NCBI GenBank assembly: GCA_020636135.1
Contig: JACJYK010000001.1
Span: forward strand, 3,024,501 to 3,088,500
Length of the DNA: 64,000 bases
From: Lewinellaceae bacterium
Lineage (GTDB): Bacteria; Bacteroidota; Bacteroidia; Chitinophagales; Saprospiraceae
Reading direction: 5' to 3'
Shown here: in pieces, positions 9,547 to 18,085 of the stretch
Position numbering within the stretch: the stretch's first letter is position 1
Layout: the number at the start of each line of letters is the position of its first letter
Translations under genes and position numbers: made by a program
The notes under the pieces: generated by a model
What the model was told of the DNA's origin: nothing
The model's database searches: none
What the model saw: only the letters and a program-made list of their open reading frames with translations

Positions 9547-10932
9547 TTATTCGGCTTTTTTCTTGCGCTTGGTCTTGAAGAGCTCAACGACTTCTTTATC
9601 TCTGAGAAAGCCCAATTCCACGAAGGTGGAGGACACAAATTTTTTAATGTCCTGATAGTCTTTACCTCGTTTATCCACGTATACTTTCAGTAAGCGCTTG
9701 ATGTAAGCCAGGCTGAAATTCTTGATCTCCTGATTGAATTCCTGATTGGCAAACATATTCATGTACATCGTGAATACCTTGTTGTACTCGAAGTATTCTG
9801 GGTATTCATTGGTCGGCAGGTTGTCCATCAGTTTGCGGAAGTTCATCAATAACGTCTGGCGAACAGCCTCGTTAACGGTCGACAAACCTTCATGACTGTC
9901 GTAATATCCACGAATAGCCTGGATCGTATCTTCATGGACATAACCTTTGGAGTAGAGTTCATCCATCAGCTGGTAGAAGCCCAGCATGTCATCTTTGACT
10001 TTTTTGTCCAGGAGATCCAGAACGCGCTGCTGGCTTTTACCATCAATGAACACACCATGTTCGATCAGATTGATGATGAACTGGAAGTAGTCTTCATTAA
10101 AGGACGGATTTTCTTTGCGGGCACGGTTCAGGTCTTGCTCCAATACTTTTTTGTCCTGGTCATTGAGGTCATAAAAGTTAGCTACGATCGCCAGCACCTG
10201 AGTATATTCCTGGGTCCCTTTGATCTTGGGATTCTGGAGCATCTGGATGATCTGATACAGGAAGCTGTTATTATCATCATACCTGCGGATGCGCTCCAGG
10301 AGGAAGGTACGTAAGGAAGGATACAATATTTTAAGTTCTTCTACGGTCTCCGGAAACTCAGCCGTCAGGAAGTTAGCATTGACAAACTGACGCTTGAATT
10401 TTGCCAGGCCAATGCGACGTTCATCTTTTTCCTGATACTTGGGCATCACCTGGGCATTGAGGAAATGGATCACTCTTTTGTTGGAAATATCGTTCATCAG
10501 GTGAGATATCCAGATACGGCTGCTTAAGGCAAAACCAACCTGGATGGCCTGACCGATCCGTTGTTTTAAGATCTCAAAATTGGAAGAATTACAGATGGCC
10601 AGCAATACTTCGCGGAAATGGTCCTGGGGCCGGATGTATTTATAGGATTCGTTAACCTCACCACGTAATACCGAATAACCAAGAATGCGGGGCATGTACA
10701 ATCCTTCAAATGCTTCATCGAGCATCTCTTTTTCCAGTGCAACGATCTGCAGGGGATGATGGGTCGCAACCGATTCATGCAGATCAGCCAGAGCTGGCTC
10801 AAAACCATCACGCAATGCCTGATAATCTTCCTCTTCCTCCGATTCAAGATAGGCAGCTAATAATTCACTGGACTGTATTTCCTGGCCGATCAATGCAAGT
10901 TGATCTTTATAGGATTTTAGTAGAGCTTCCAT
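9547..10932 (-). CDS. Helical protein of unknown function
   Basis: 461 residues, soluble and predicted almost wholly alpha-helical, with an acidic N-terminal region (LESEEEEDYQ near residue 30) and a very basic C-terminus (KTKRKKK). No signal peptide, membrane segment or recognisable catalytic motif. The succession of helices resembles a repeat or scaffold protein. It lies immediately downstream of rpsP on the same strand, but the rpsP terminator separates them. I do not recognise the family. Confidence 0.75.
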   Translation of the reverse strand: MEALLKSYKDQLALIGQEIQSSELLAAYLESEEEEDYQALRDGFEPALADLHESVATHHPLQIVALEKEMLDEAFEGLYMPRILGYSVLRGEVNESYKYIRPQDHFREVLLAICNSSNFEILKQRIGQAIQVGFALSSRIWISHLMNDISNKRVIHFLNAQVMPKYQEKDERRIGLAKFKRQFVNANFLTAEFPETVEELKILYPSLRTFLLERIRRYDDNNSFLYQIIQMLQNPKIKGTQEYTQVLAIVANFYDLNDQDKKVLEQDLNRARKENPSFNEDYFQFIINLIEHGVFIDGKSQQRVLDLLDKKVKDDMLGFYQLMDELYSKGYVHEDTIQAIRGYYDSHEGLSTVNEAVRQTLLMNFRKLMDNLPTNEYPEYFEYNKVFTMYMNMFANQEFNQEIKNFSLAYIKRLLKVYVDKRGKDYQDIKKFVSSTFVELGFLRDKEVVELFKTKRKKKAE

Positions 10933-11056
10933 ACGATAATTTGAGTGATCTTTTAGAACGTGGTTAATACGGATTCTGGCAAGTTTTTGGCTTACCCGCT
11001 GATCGAATACCCACTTGTTAGCAACAAAAAATTGGGGAACATCCCATTAAAACAAA

Positions 11057-11087
11057 CCTAGTAAAACCCACCAGAGGCTTTACTAGG
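11057..11087 (-). terminator. Intrinsic terminator after rpsP
   Basis: Perfect 9-bp stem (CCTAGTAAA / TTTACTAGG) with a 13-nt loop. On the minus strand it is followed by a T-rich TTTGTTTT. It lies 48 bp after the rpsP stop and before the downstream unknown gene. Confidence 0.8.
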
Positions 11088-11134
11088 CTTGTCAAAGATA
11101 ATGAATTCGGAAATTTCTCCCGAAGTCTTATTTC

Positions 11135-11794
11135 TTATTCTTCGTCCTTCTTGGACTCTTCCTCAGCTTCTGTTTCTGGTGCAGCGGTTTCGGAAGTAGC
11201 GACTTCCTCGGCCACAGGTGCTGCCTCTTCAGTAGCTTCTACGGTTGCAGCGGCTTCTTCAACTGCTTCAACTACTTCTTCAGCTGCAGCAGCGGTTGCT
11301 ACCACTTCTTCTGCAGCGGCTTCGGTTGCTTCCGTGGCTTCTTCAGCCTCAACGGCTACTTCGGCAGCCTTTGGCTTGGCGGATTTCACAATACCGAATA
11401 CTTTTTCGTGGAATGAACGCTGCACTTCCGTCTCTTTTTCAACGTGCTTGGCGATTTGCGATTCTTTTCCACCCAGCCACTTGGTAAACATTTCTTCGGC
11501 TTGCTCCTGGGTAAAGGCCCCTTTCTTCACGCCACGAAGTAAATGTTTCTTGTGTAAGACCCCTTTGTAGCGAAGGATCGCTTTTGCGGTGTCGGTAGGT
11601 TGTGCACCTTTCATCAACCAATCCAGTGCCTTATCGCGATCAAGATCGATGCTAGCTGGTTTGGTCATGGGGTTGTACGTACCCAGTTTTTCAATAAAGC
11701 GACCATCACGTGGTGCCCGTGCATCCGCTACGACGATGTGGTAGAACGGTGCTTTTTTGCGCCCCCGGCGCTGTAATCTGATTTTTACTGACAT
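11135..11794 (-). CDS. rpsP: 30S ribosomal protein bS16 with long acidic tail
   Basis: 219 residues, against about 80-90 for bS16 in most bacteria. Residues 1-80 are typical ([22 protein letters not shown], then [13 protein letters not shown]). Residues about 80-125 form a helical extension seen in Bacteroidota, and residues about 128-219 are a low-complexity Ala/Glu/Val tail ending in EEESKKDEE. The tail is in frame and shows no stop, so it is probably translated. A GC-rich hairpin (11823-11850) lies in the 5' leader, 29 bp before the start. Confidence 0.96.
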   Translation of the reverse strand: MSVKIRLQRRGRKKAPFYHIVVADARAPRDGRFIEKLGTYNPMTKPASIDLDRDKALDWLMKGAQPTDTAKAILRYKGVLHKKHLLRGVKKGAFTQEQAEEMFTKWLGGKESQIAKHVEKETEVQRSFHEKVFGIVKSAKPKAAEVAVEAEEATEATEAAAEEVVATAAAAEEVVEAVEEAAATVEATEEAAPVAEEVATSETAAPETEAEEESKKDEE

Positions 11795-11822
11795 CAGTTA
11801 AAATTTATTTGGTTTAACCATA

Positions 11823-11850
11823 CCCGGCTTGTCCGTTCAACGGACCCGGG
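11823..11850 (-). promoter_or_regulatory. Hairpin in the rpsP 5' leader
   Basis: Inverted repeat CCCGG..GTCCG-TTCAA-CGGAC..CCGGG just upstream of rpsP, leaving about 28 nt before the start codon. It could be a leader structure controlling S16 synthesis. Alternatively it is a terminator for plus-strand transcription, since CTTTT follows on that strand. Confidence 0.4.
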
Positions 11851-11983
11851 CTTTTAACAGGGCTGCAAAGATAATGGAAATCCTGATAAGAATAAATAAA
11901 TGTTTATTCGCCGTGTTTTAAAATGAACGCTTACCTGAGCAATCAAATTTAGGGTGCCAACCTTATCGGTCAACTGAATGCAT

Positions 11984-12009
11984 CATTCACCATTTAACAT
12001 TCAACATTT
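11984..12009. repeat. Short heptanucleotide array (CATTCAA type)
   Basis: Units CATTCAC, CATTTAA, CATTCAA, CATTT in register (period 7), ending 3 bp from the stop of the minus-strand gene at 12013. It is the same unit family as the array at 48992-49030. Confidence 0.6.
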
Positions 12010-12012
12010 CTA

Positions 12013-12738
12013 TCAGTCTCTCCTCGCCCACACCTCGTGCAGCGGTTCCCCTTTGCTGGACTTGCCACTGTGGTACCAGTCGCTATCCTTAACCTCAAAA
12101 TCAAATGTCAGCGACGCGCCGACGCGGGATTTATCGCGGGAAAAGAAGCGGATGTTCTCGGTATACTTCCCGCCAACTGCAGTATAATCACCGCCTCCCG
12201 TCCCGAAGAATTCTTTCGTTTCGGTATTGTAGGCGATCCATTGGAAATGTGATCCGGTCAGTATTTTCATGGTTTTACGCGGTTGATTGAGATCACGGCG
12301 GTTCACCTCTCCCTGATCATCGACTCGACCTGCCATAAGCCAGGCCCCGGTCAATGGTGTAAAGGCCGGGTTATCCGCACGCTTCCAGGTCAGCTTGCTT
12401 CCTCCATCACCGGAAATCAATTGTTCTCCGGTGACCGTAAAACCCCAGCTTTCCTGGCTCCCTACCTGATCCGGCTTATCGGTACTAAACTCATAGGTAA
12501 CTTTCATTTTTCCGCCGTCAGGCATCCAGGTGCCTCCTTTTGTCCAGACGAAATCACCGTCATCGGATTTGTACAAGGTCCAGGACCAGGCTCCCTTGGT
12601 CACCAGCAATACCTGGGTTACTGGCCCGGATTTACTTTGGCCTTTGATCTCCCAGGCTCCGGTCAGCAGCATTTGCTGGGGCTGGGCACATAGTAAAAAC
12701 GCCAGGAGGCTGGCAAAAACGGTCAGAGCTGTGCGCAT
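12013..12738 (-). CDS. Secreted protein with two lipocalin-like halves
   Basis: 241 residues from the ATG at 12738; a TTG seven codons upstream is a poorer start. Signal peptide with cleavage near LLCAQ (about residue 18). The mature part shows two similar halves, each opening with L(L/T)GAW and holding a G-rich pair of strands (residues about 26-110 and 125-240), like the duplicated beta-sandwich Bacteroidota proteins labelled membrane or secreted protein. Function is unknown. A short period-7 array abuts its stop codon. Confidence 0.75.
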   Translation of the reverse strand: MRTALTVFASLLAFLLCAQPQQMLLTGAWEIKGQSKSGPVTQVLLVTKGAWSWTLYKSDDGDFVWTKGGTWMPDGGKMKVTYEFSTDKPDQVGSQESWGFTVTGEQLISGDGGSKLTWKRADNPAFTPLTGAWLMAGRVDDQGEVNRRDLNQPRKTMKILTGSHFQWIAYNTETKEFFGTGGGDYTAVGGKYTENIRFFSRDKSRVGASLTFDFEVKDSDWYHSGKSSKGEPLHEVWARRD

Positions 12739-12861
12739 GTCATACAAGTTTAAGTCCAATACAAAAATGGAATTATTTGCGGAAAGTTGAAATCACTGTT
12801 TCATTTTCCTGCTATGGCGGTCAGAAAGCATTGAATGATCGCAAATTGTTGATCTGCAGAT

Positions 12862-15384
12862 TCAAAAATCCATTTTCACCCTTAAGTTTACCCTTCGGCT
12901 GGTCAGATAATTGGGGATGGAATATTGCACGTTGTAAATGGATTTGATCCAGGTCTGGGAGGCTACATTTTGCTGGCCCATCAGGTTGAACACCTCAATA
13001 CTCAGCCAGGTATTATCCGTAAATCGCAGCCAGTGATTTGGTTTGCGTTCCCGCCAGCTGGCATTCCACAATAAAAAGGAAAAACCAATGTCGGCACGCT
13101 GATACAACGGAAAGCGATAGGTATTGCGATAAATGCGGTTGTTGTCCTTCAGCCCATAGGGCAAACCGGTACCTACGGTCAGGTTGAGGTGCACCTTGAA
13201 ATTCTCATTGCGGGGCAGATAATCCTGAAAAAAAATGGAAGCCTGCACCAGCCGGTCGGTTGGGCGGGGAACATCTTTAACCGGTGTACCTTCACTGCTG
13301 CCTACCTTGCGTTCCAGATGGGTGATTCCATCGATTTGCTCGCGAGCCCGGAGAAAGGACAGGTTGATCCAGCTCTCTGCACCAGAAACAAATTCTCCGT
13401 TAAAGCGCATATCCCAGCCCATCACATATCCTTTGCCCTCATTTTCGCCATAGTATCGTATACGCACGTTGTCGATATCGTAAAAGATCAGGTCCCACAA
13501 TTTTTTGTAGTAGATCTCACTGATGAAGCGGATCGGTGTGGGGTTTTTCTTGCCAATCTCAAAGTCCCAGGTCCATCCTGCCAGGATGTGGGCAGACTTT
13601 TGGGCGCGAATGTCCCGATTCAGGGTGCCATCAGGACGCCGCAGCTCACGATAGAAAGCCGGCTGATCGTAAATACCGGCAGCCAGTCGGAAAGAAATGT
13701 TGCGATCCCACTGCAATGGTTTTACCAGCCATTGTAGGCGGGGAGAAAAGAGTAACTCGTTATTCAGGGTCCAGTAACTCAACCGGGCTCCATAAGTCAA
13801 CTGCGATTCCATCTGTGCACTCTGACGGCTCCAGGTGTTCTGGACAAATGTGGAAAACCGGGAAGACATCAGGCTATTGGTACTTTTAAGATTGTAATCC
13901 ACCTGCACCGATTCCGGATCGTAGGGCAAGGAAAATCCTGCTGAATCAAGGCGTTCCCATTCGTTGATGCGGTCTGCTATGTCTTCGTATTGGGCCGAGA
14001 CTCCCCACTGGATAAACTGGGTATTTCCCCCGGTGCCGTATTCGATGCCTCCCTTATGTTGCAACGTGTAGATATCCGATTCAAGATAATCCCGTACGTA
14101 CTGATGCTGGATTCCTGTACCCAGAGTCAACAGTTCTTTACCGGCATCATCAGCTCCCAGGTCGGTCTCGATCACACTCAGGCGGTAGGCGCCCTCAATA
14201 TCGATGGTCTCGAGTTCGCGGCTGGACTGGTGCGAGGCCAGAAATTTGAGGAATAAAGGGTTGACATCACGTTCCGGAAGATAGGTAAGGCTCAGGCCAT
14301 TCATGGTCGTCGTAAACTGGTCGCGCTCCCGTCCCTCAAATACGGCATACAGGCGCAAGGCAAAATCGATCAATCCTGTAGCCGTGCTACGCTCCACGGG
14401 ACGGAACTGAAATTCGCTGCGGTTGTAGTTCGTCAGGTAACCCAATTGCCATTTGCGATTGAGGTCATACGTGAAGTAGCCCTGGACATCGGCAAAGTTC
14501 GGAGTATATTCTCCGGAAAGATCCAGTGAACCAAGAATGTACCGGGTATCCTTATAACGTGCGCCCAATAAATAGCGGAAACGGCGGTAGTTGTCGTCCC
14601 CCAGCACTCTGGAGCCTTCGCAATGAAACGAGCCACCCAACAAACTGGCTCCTACAGAATAATGCGTCGAATCAGGACGCTTGTAGCTAATGTCCAATAC
14701 CGATGACAACTTGTCGCCATACTTGGCTTGAAATCCACCGGAAGAAAATTGCAGGTCCCGGATCAGGTCGATATTGGGAAAACTAAGTCCTTCCTGCTGT
14801 CCGGCGCGGATCAATTGGGGCCGGTAGATCTCAAAGTCGTTGACATAGACCAGGTTTTCATCGTAATTTCCTCCCCGGACCGAATATTGTGAGGTAAGCT
14901 CTCCCCCACTCCCGGAACTGGTACCCAGGGCGATGTGTGGCAGTACGCTTTCCAGGTTTCCCGTCGTGGTAGGCAACGTTTTTAATACGTCTACCTCCTG
15001 ACGGACCGTGCCGGCATTCTGGATCTGGTTTGCCTTGACCTCGATTTCAATCTCCTGGTCGGTGGGCGCCAGGGAAGCATCTACGCGTACCCTTCTGCCA
15101 GACACAAAAGGCCCGATTTGTCTTTTGCTATCTTCATAACCGAGTCTGGTGAATACCAAAGTAATAATGGTATCCGCAGGTATCTCCAGCGAAAAATTAC
15201 CGCGTGCGTCCGTCTCCGTAACCTGTTGGGTGCCTTGAATGTAAATGGTAACCAACTCTACCGGACCAGATGTACGCGAATCCTTCACCTGGCCATGAAC
15301 TGTTGCCTGCTGGGCAATCCCCAGAGAAGCCCAGAGGATGCAGATGAATGCAATGAACCATCTTCGATCAGGCCAGGAGTGCAT
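12862..15384 (-). CDS. TonB-dependent receptor with carboxypeptidase-like N-domain
   Basis: About 840 residues. Signal peptide, then a carboxypeptidase-regulatory-like beta-sandwich (about 25-110, VHGQVKDSRTSGPVELVTIYI), a plug domain (about 120-230, with YSVRGGNYDENLVYVNDFEIYRP split here across the LVYVNDFEIYRP region) and a 22-strand-type barrel ending in an aromatic residue (KMDF), as expected for BamA recognition. It imports an unknown ligand, or may be a surface transporter without SusD, since no SusD gene is adjacent. The ATG at 15384 lies inside the end of rpe (17-bp overlap), which implies translational coupling; a frame extending to 15411 has a worse signal peptide. Confidence 0.9.
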   Translation of the reverse strand: MHSWPDRRWFIAFICILWASLGIAQQATVHGQVKDSRTSGPVELVTIYIQGTQQVTETDARGNFSLEIPADTIITLVFTRLGYEDSKRQIGPFVSGRRVRVDASLAPTDQEIEIEVKANQIQNAGTVRQEVDVLKTLPTTTGNLESVLPHIALGTSSGSGGELTSQYSVRGGNYDENLVYVNDFEIYRPQLIRAGQQEGLSFPNIDLIRDLQFSSGGFQAKYGDKLSSVLDISYKRPDSTHYSVGASLLGGSFHCEGSRVLGDDNYRRFRYLLGARYKDTRYILGSLDLSGEYTPNFADVQGYFTYDLNRKWQLGYLTNYNRSEFQFRPVERSTATGLIDFALRLYAVFEGRERDQFTTTMNGLSLTYLPERDVNPLFLKFLASHQSSRELETIDIEGAYRLSVIETDLGADDAGKELLTLGTGIQHQYVRDYLESDIYTLQHKGGIEYGTGGNTQFIQWGVSAQYEDIADRINEWERLDSAGFSLPYDPESVQVDYNLKSTNSLMSSRFSTFVQNTWSRQSAQMESQLTYGARLSYWTLNNELLFSPRLQWLVKPLQWDRNISFRLAAGIYDQPAFYRELRRPDGTLNRDIRAQKSAHILAGWTWDFEIGKKNPTPIRFISEIYYKKLWDLIFYDIDNVRIRYYGENEGKGYVMGWDMRFNGEFVSGAESWINLSFLRAREQIDGITHLERKVGSSEGTPVKDVPRPTDRLVQASIFFQDYLPRNENFKVHLNLTVGTGLPYGLKDNNRIYRNTYRFPLYQRADIGFSFLLWNASWRERKPNHWLRFTDNTWLSIEVFNLMGQQNVASQTWIKSIYNVQYSIPNYLTSRRVNLRVKMDF

Positions 15385-16039
15385 CACGACCGATGTGCTT
15401 AAGTTGAGCAATCATTTTTGTGGGATCCGGTGCTTTGAAGACCGTGCTGCCTGCAACCAGCACGTTGCAACCAGCTTCCAGGATCTTGCCGGCATTGTGC
15501 AATCCGACACCTCCATCAATGGAGATCAGCGCTTTGAGATTGCGCTCCAAGAGGCGGTATTTCAGTTGTTCTATTTTCTTCAGGGATTGATAAATGAATT
15601 TCTGACCGCCGAATCCCGGATTCACCGACATGATCAGCACCTGGTCCAGGTCTTCCAGGATATCCTCGAGCAAAGCTACCGGGGTATGGGGATTGATCGC
15701 TACACCCGCGCTGGCACCGGACTCTTTGATCTGCTGAATGGTACGATGCAGATGCGGACAAGCCTCGTAATGAACGATGATGTGATCTGCCCCGGCTTCC
15801 CGAAATGCATCGATGTATTTTTCCGGCTCAACGATCATCAGATGGACATCCAGCGGCTTGGTAGTCAACGGCCGGATGGCTTTGACAATCATCATCCCAA
15901 ACGAGATATTCGGAACAAACCGGCCATCCATGACATCAACATGCACCCAGTCGGCTTCACTGTTCTGCAACATTTGAATATCCTCACCCAGGCGGGTGAA
16001 ATCAGCGGCCAGGATCGAGGGCGCTATCAGGTGTGTCAT
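15368..16039 (-). CDS. rpe: Ribulose-phosphate 3-epimerase
   Basis: 223 residues, TIM-barrel enzyme interconverting ribulose 5-phosphate and xylulose 5-phosphate in the pentose phosphate pathway. Signature pieces: IAPSILAADF at the start, HVDVMDGRFVPNISFG (about 34-49), DVHLMI, MSVNPGFGGQKF (about 138-149) and DGGV. The length is normal. It overlaps the exonuclease gene by 4 bp (ATGA) at its start and the TonB receptor by 17 bp at its end. A three-gene operon of unrelated functions is the likely unit. Confidence 0.97.
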   Translation of the reverse strand: MTHLIAPSILAADFTRLGEDIQMLQNSEADWVHVDVMDGRFVPNISFGMMIVKAIRPLTTKPLDVHLMIVEPEKYIDAFREAGADHIIVHYEACPHLHRTIQQIKESGASAGVAINPHTPVALLEDILEDLDQVLIMSVNPGFGGQKFIYQSLKKIEQLKYRLLERNLKALISIDGGVGLHNAGKILEAGCNVLVAGSTVFKAPDPTKMIAQLKHIGRDALLA

Positions 16040-16782
16040 GTAAGCATTTTGATTTGATCATCAGAAAACAAGGGCAAAAATGAAAATTTTCTGAGGATCT
16101 GAGCTACGGTCACCACGTCTTTTTGGCAGTATTCCTGAATCCTGGGTAAATCACCTTCGATCCAGAAGACCCTCCCTACCTGGCTGCCGTCGATATCTCC
16201 TTTGGGTGTAGGAACGTCAAAACAAGCTGCTAACAAGTCCAGCGACGTGAAGTGTTTGATATCCCCAAACTTCCACAGATCCATCGTGTCTACGAGGTAT
16301 TTGGTCTCCCAGGGTTTCTTGCCATGCAGGTTCAGCAGATTGGGAAGCGGGATACCCAGGATCATCATTCTGCGGGCCAGATAAGGTACATCAAACTCTT
16401 TGATGTTATGACCGCACAGATAGTGATTATCAACGTCATAATAAAACTGGTCCAGCAGGTCTTTGAATTCTCGCAGGACACGCTCCTCATCCGCTCCGGC
16501 AAATGACTTGATCCGCAAAACCTCGTGACCTTCCTGGCGGGAGACAAAACCGACTGAAATGCAACATACTTTTCCGAATTCTGCGAATATGGCAGCCCGG
16601 TCCTGGTAAGCTCCCTCTACTTCATCTTCCGTCAACGGTTCATCGTATTGACGCAAAACATGCTTGGCTTTGTGCGCCCACAGCTTGCCCATCCGCTCAT
16701 CAAGATCCTGAAAGACAGCTTTTTGTGAAACAGTTTCAATATCGAAGAACAAGATTTTGGAAAAATCAATGGAAATGGCCAT
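16036..16782 (-). CDS. DEDDy 3'-5' exonuclease, PolB-like
   Basis: 248 residues. ExoI motif FFDIETV with D14 and E16, ExoII in CGHNIKEFDVPYLARR (about 123-138), and ExoIII in YCQKDVVTV (about 217-225), whose Tyr marks the DEDDy class. It matches the stand-alone predicted 3'-5' exonuclease related to the proofreading domain of family B polymerases. It probably trims DNA 3' ends in repair. First gene of the exonuclease-rpe-TonB receptor overlap chain. Confidence 0.88.
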   Translation of the reverse strand: MAISIDFSKILFFDIETVSQKAVFQDLDERMGKLWAHKAKHVLRQYDEPLTEDEVEGAYQDRAAIFAEFGKVCCISVGFVSRQEGHEVLRIKSFAGADEERVLREFKDLLDQFYYDVDNHYLCGHNIKEFDVPYLARRMMILGIPLPNLLNLHGKKPWETKYLVDTMDLWKFGDIKHFTSLDLLAACFDVPTPKGDIDGSQVGRVFWIEGDLPRIQEYCQKDVVTVAQILRKFSFLPLFSDDQIKMLT

Positions 16783-16884
16783 GGAAGGATAATTTTTTCG
16801 TGGGAAAATCAGTTATATAGCACAATGGACGGATTTTGCCGTTCGTTAGAATGAAAATAAGACTTAAATTAAAACTGTGAAATT

Positions 16885-17862
16885 ATGTCAGAGGCTAAAA
16901 AGCAAAATTTCTCCACCCTGCTATGGATCTTACTGGTGGCTTCATTAGCTGCCAATACGTATCTCCTGATCGACCACTCTCAGAAAAACAAGAAAATTGA
17001 ACAACAGGTAGCAAGCCTGACCGAAACCGAACAACTCAAGTCAGAACTTGAGAAACAATACTACGAAGCGCTTTCCGATCTGGAAGAAATGCGCGGCAAC
17101 AACTCCGAACTTAATCAAATGATTGAGTCGCAAAAAGAAGAACTGAAAGTTCAGAAAGATAAGATCGCCGGATTGATTAAAAACGGCTCAGACCTGAAAT
17201 CAGCTCGCGCTGAACTATCAAAATTGCGTGAGCAGGCAGAACAATACATCGCTCAAATCGAGCAACTCACTCAGGATAATGCTACGTTGACAGCACAGAA
17301 TGAGAACCTGTCCCGTGAAAATTCCGACCTGAGCACCGCATATGAGAACGAGCGTCTGAACAACGACGAATTGCAGACTGCCAAGGCAGCGCTGATGAGC
17401 GAAAAAGAAACCTTGTCAAAAGAAAATGCAGACCTTTCTTCCAAAGTCAATGTTGCATCGGTTATCGATGTTGACAAGATCATGGTAAAAGGCATCATGG
17501 TAAAAGAAAGCGGTAAACAGCGTGAAAAAGCTCGTGCCACCAAAGTAAATCAGTTGAGCATCTGCTTTACGGCTGAAGAGAACAAAGTGTCTGAGCCAGG
17601 CATCGAGCAATTCTTCATCCGCATCATCAATCCTACCGGTGAAACCATGGCCTTTGAGAACTTCGGTTCAGGAATCATGGTCAATCAGGCCACGGGAGAC
17701 CAGGTGCCTTACACACACATCAAAGGCCTGCAATACAACAACGAAGAGGCCAATGCTTGCCTGGACTGGGCACCGAACATCGACTTCCAGCCCGGTGATT
17801 ATAAAATTGAAATCTTTAACAAAGGTTTCCTTGCAGGAAGCTCTGAGTTCACCCTGAAGTAA
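16885..17862 (+). CDS. Membrane-anchored coiled-coil protein, unknown function
   Basis: 325 residues. One N-terminal membrane segment (about 11-28), then a long coiled coil (about 33-190, rich in E/Q/L heptads, with SEKETLSKENADLS), then a beta-rich C-terminal domain (about 200-325) with CFTAEENKVSEPG and INPTGETMAFENFG. Topology suggests the coiled coil and C-domain are in the periplasm. The coiled coil can draw spurious SMC matches. The C-terminal domain is likely the functional part; its role is unknown. A strong terminator follows. Confidence 0.8.
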   Translation: MSEAKKQNFSTLLWILLVASLAANTYLLIDHSQKNKKIEQQVASLTETEQLKSELEKQYYEALSDLEEMRGNNSELNQMIESQKEELKVQKDKIAGLIKNGSDLKSARAELSKLREQAEQYIAQIEQLTQDNATLTAQNENLSRENSDLSTAYENERLNNDELQTAKAALMSEKETLSKENADLSSKVNVASVIDVDKIMVKGIMVKESGKQREKARATKVNQLSICFTAEENKVSEPGIEQFFIRIINPTGETMAFENFGSGIMVNQATGDQVPYTHIKGLQYNNEEANACLDWAPNIDFQPGDYKIEIFNKGFLAGSSEFTLK

Positions 17863-17891
17863 ATCATTCAAACGAACCGTTTGAACCGCAA

Positions 17892-17926
17892 CTGCCCGGT
17901 ACATTCATACCTGATGTGCCGGGCAG
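17892..17926 (+). terminator. Terminator after the coiled-coil gene
   Basis: 13-bp stem (17892-17904 with 17914-17926, one G-T wobble, 9-nt loop), very GC-rich, followed by TTTGCATTT. A second smaller hairpin (17867-17885, TTCAAACG/CGTTTGAA) precedes it directly after the stop. Confidence 0.75.
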
Positions 17927-18085
17927 TTTGCATTTATGGAAAACGTGTTTTCGTGTTCGGTATACAAACAACGAACTACCTACAACAAACACCTAACAGC
18001 GAACTGCTAATACCAATTAGGAACTGCCTCCTTCAAAACATAAACGCGTACATTAGCCGCCCGATTTGAAAAAGGGTGTGACGAG

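Noticed and set aside
11151..11570. Plus-strand Ser/Ala-rich ORF opposite the rpsP tail
   Set aside because: Antisense image of the Ala/Glu repeat codons; no start context.
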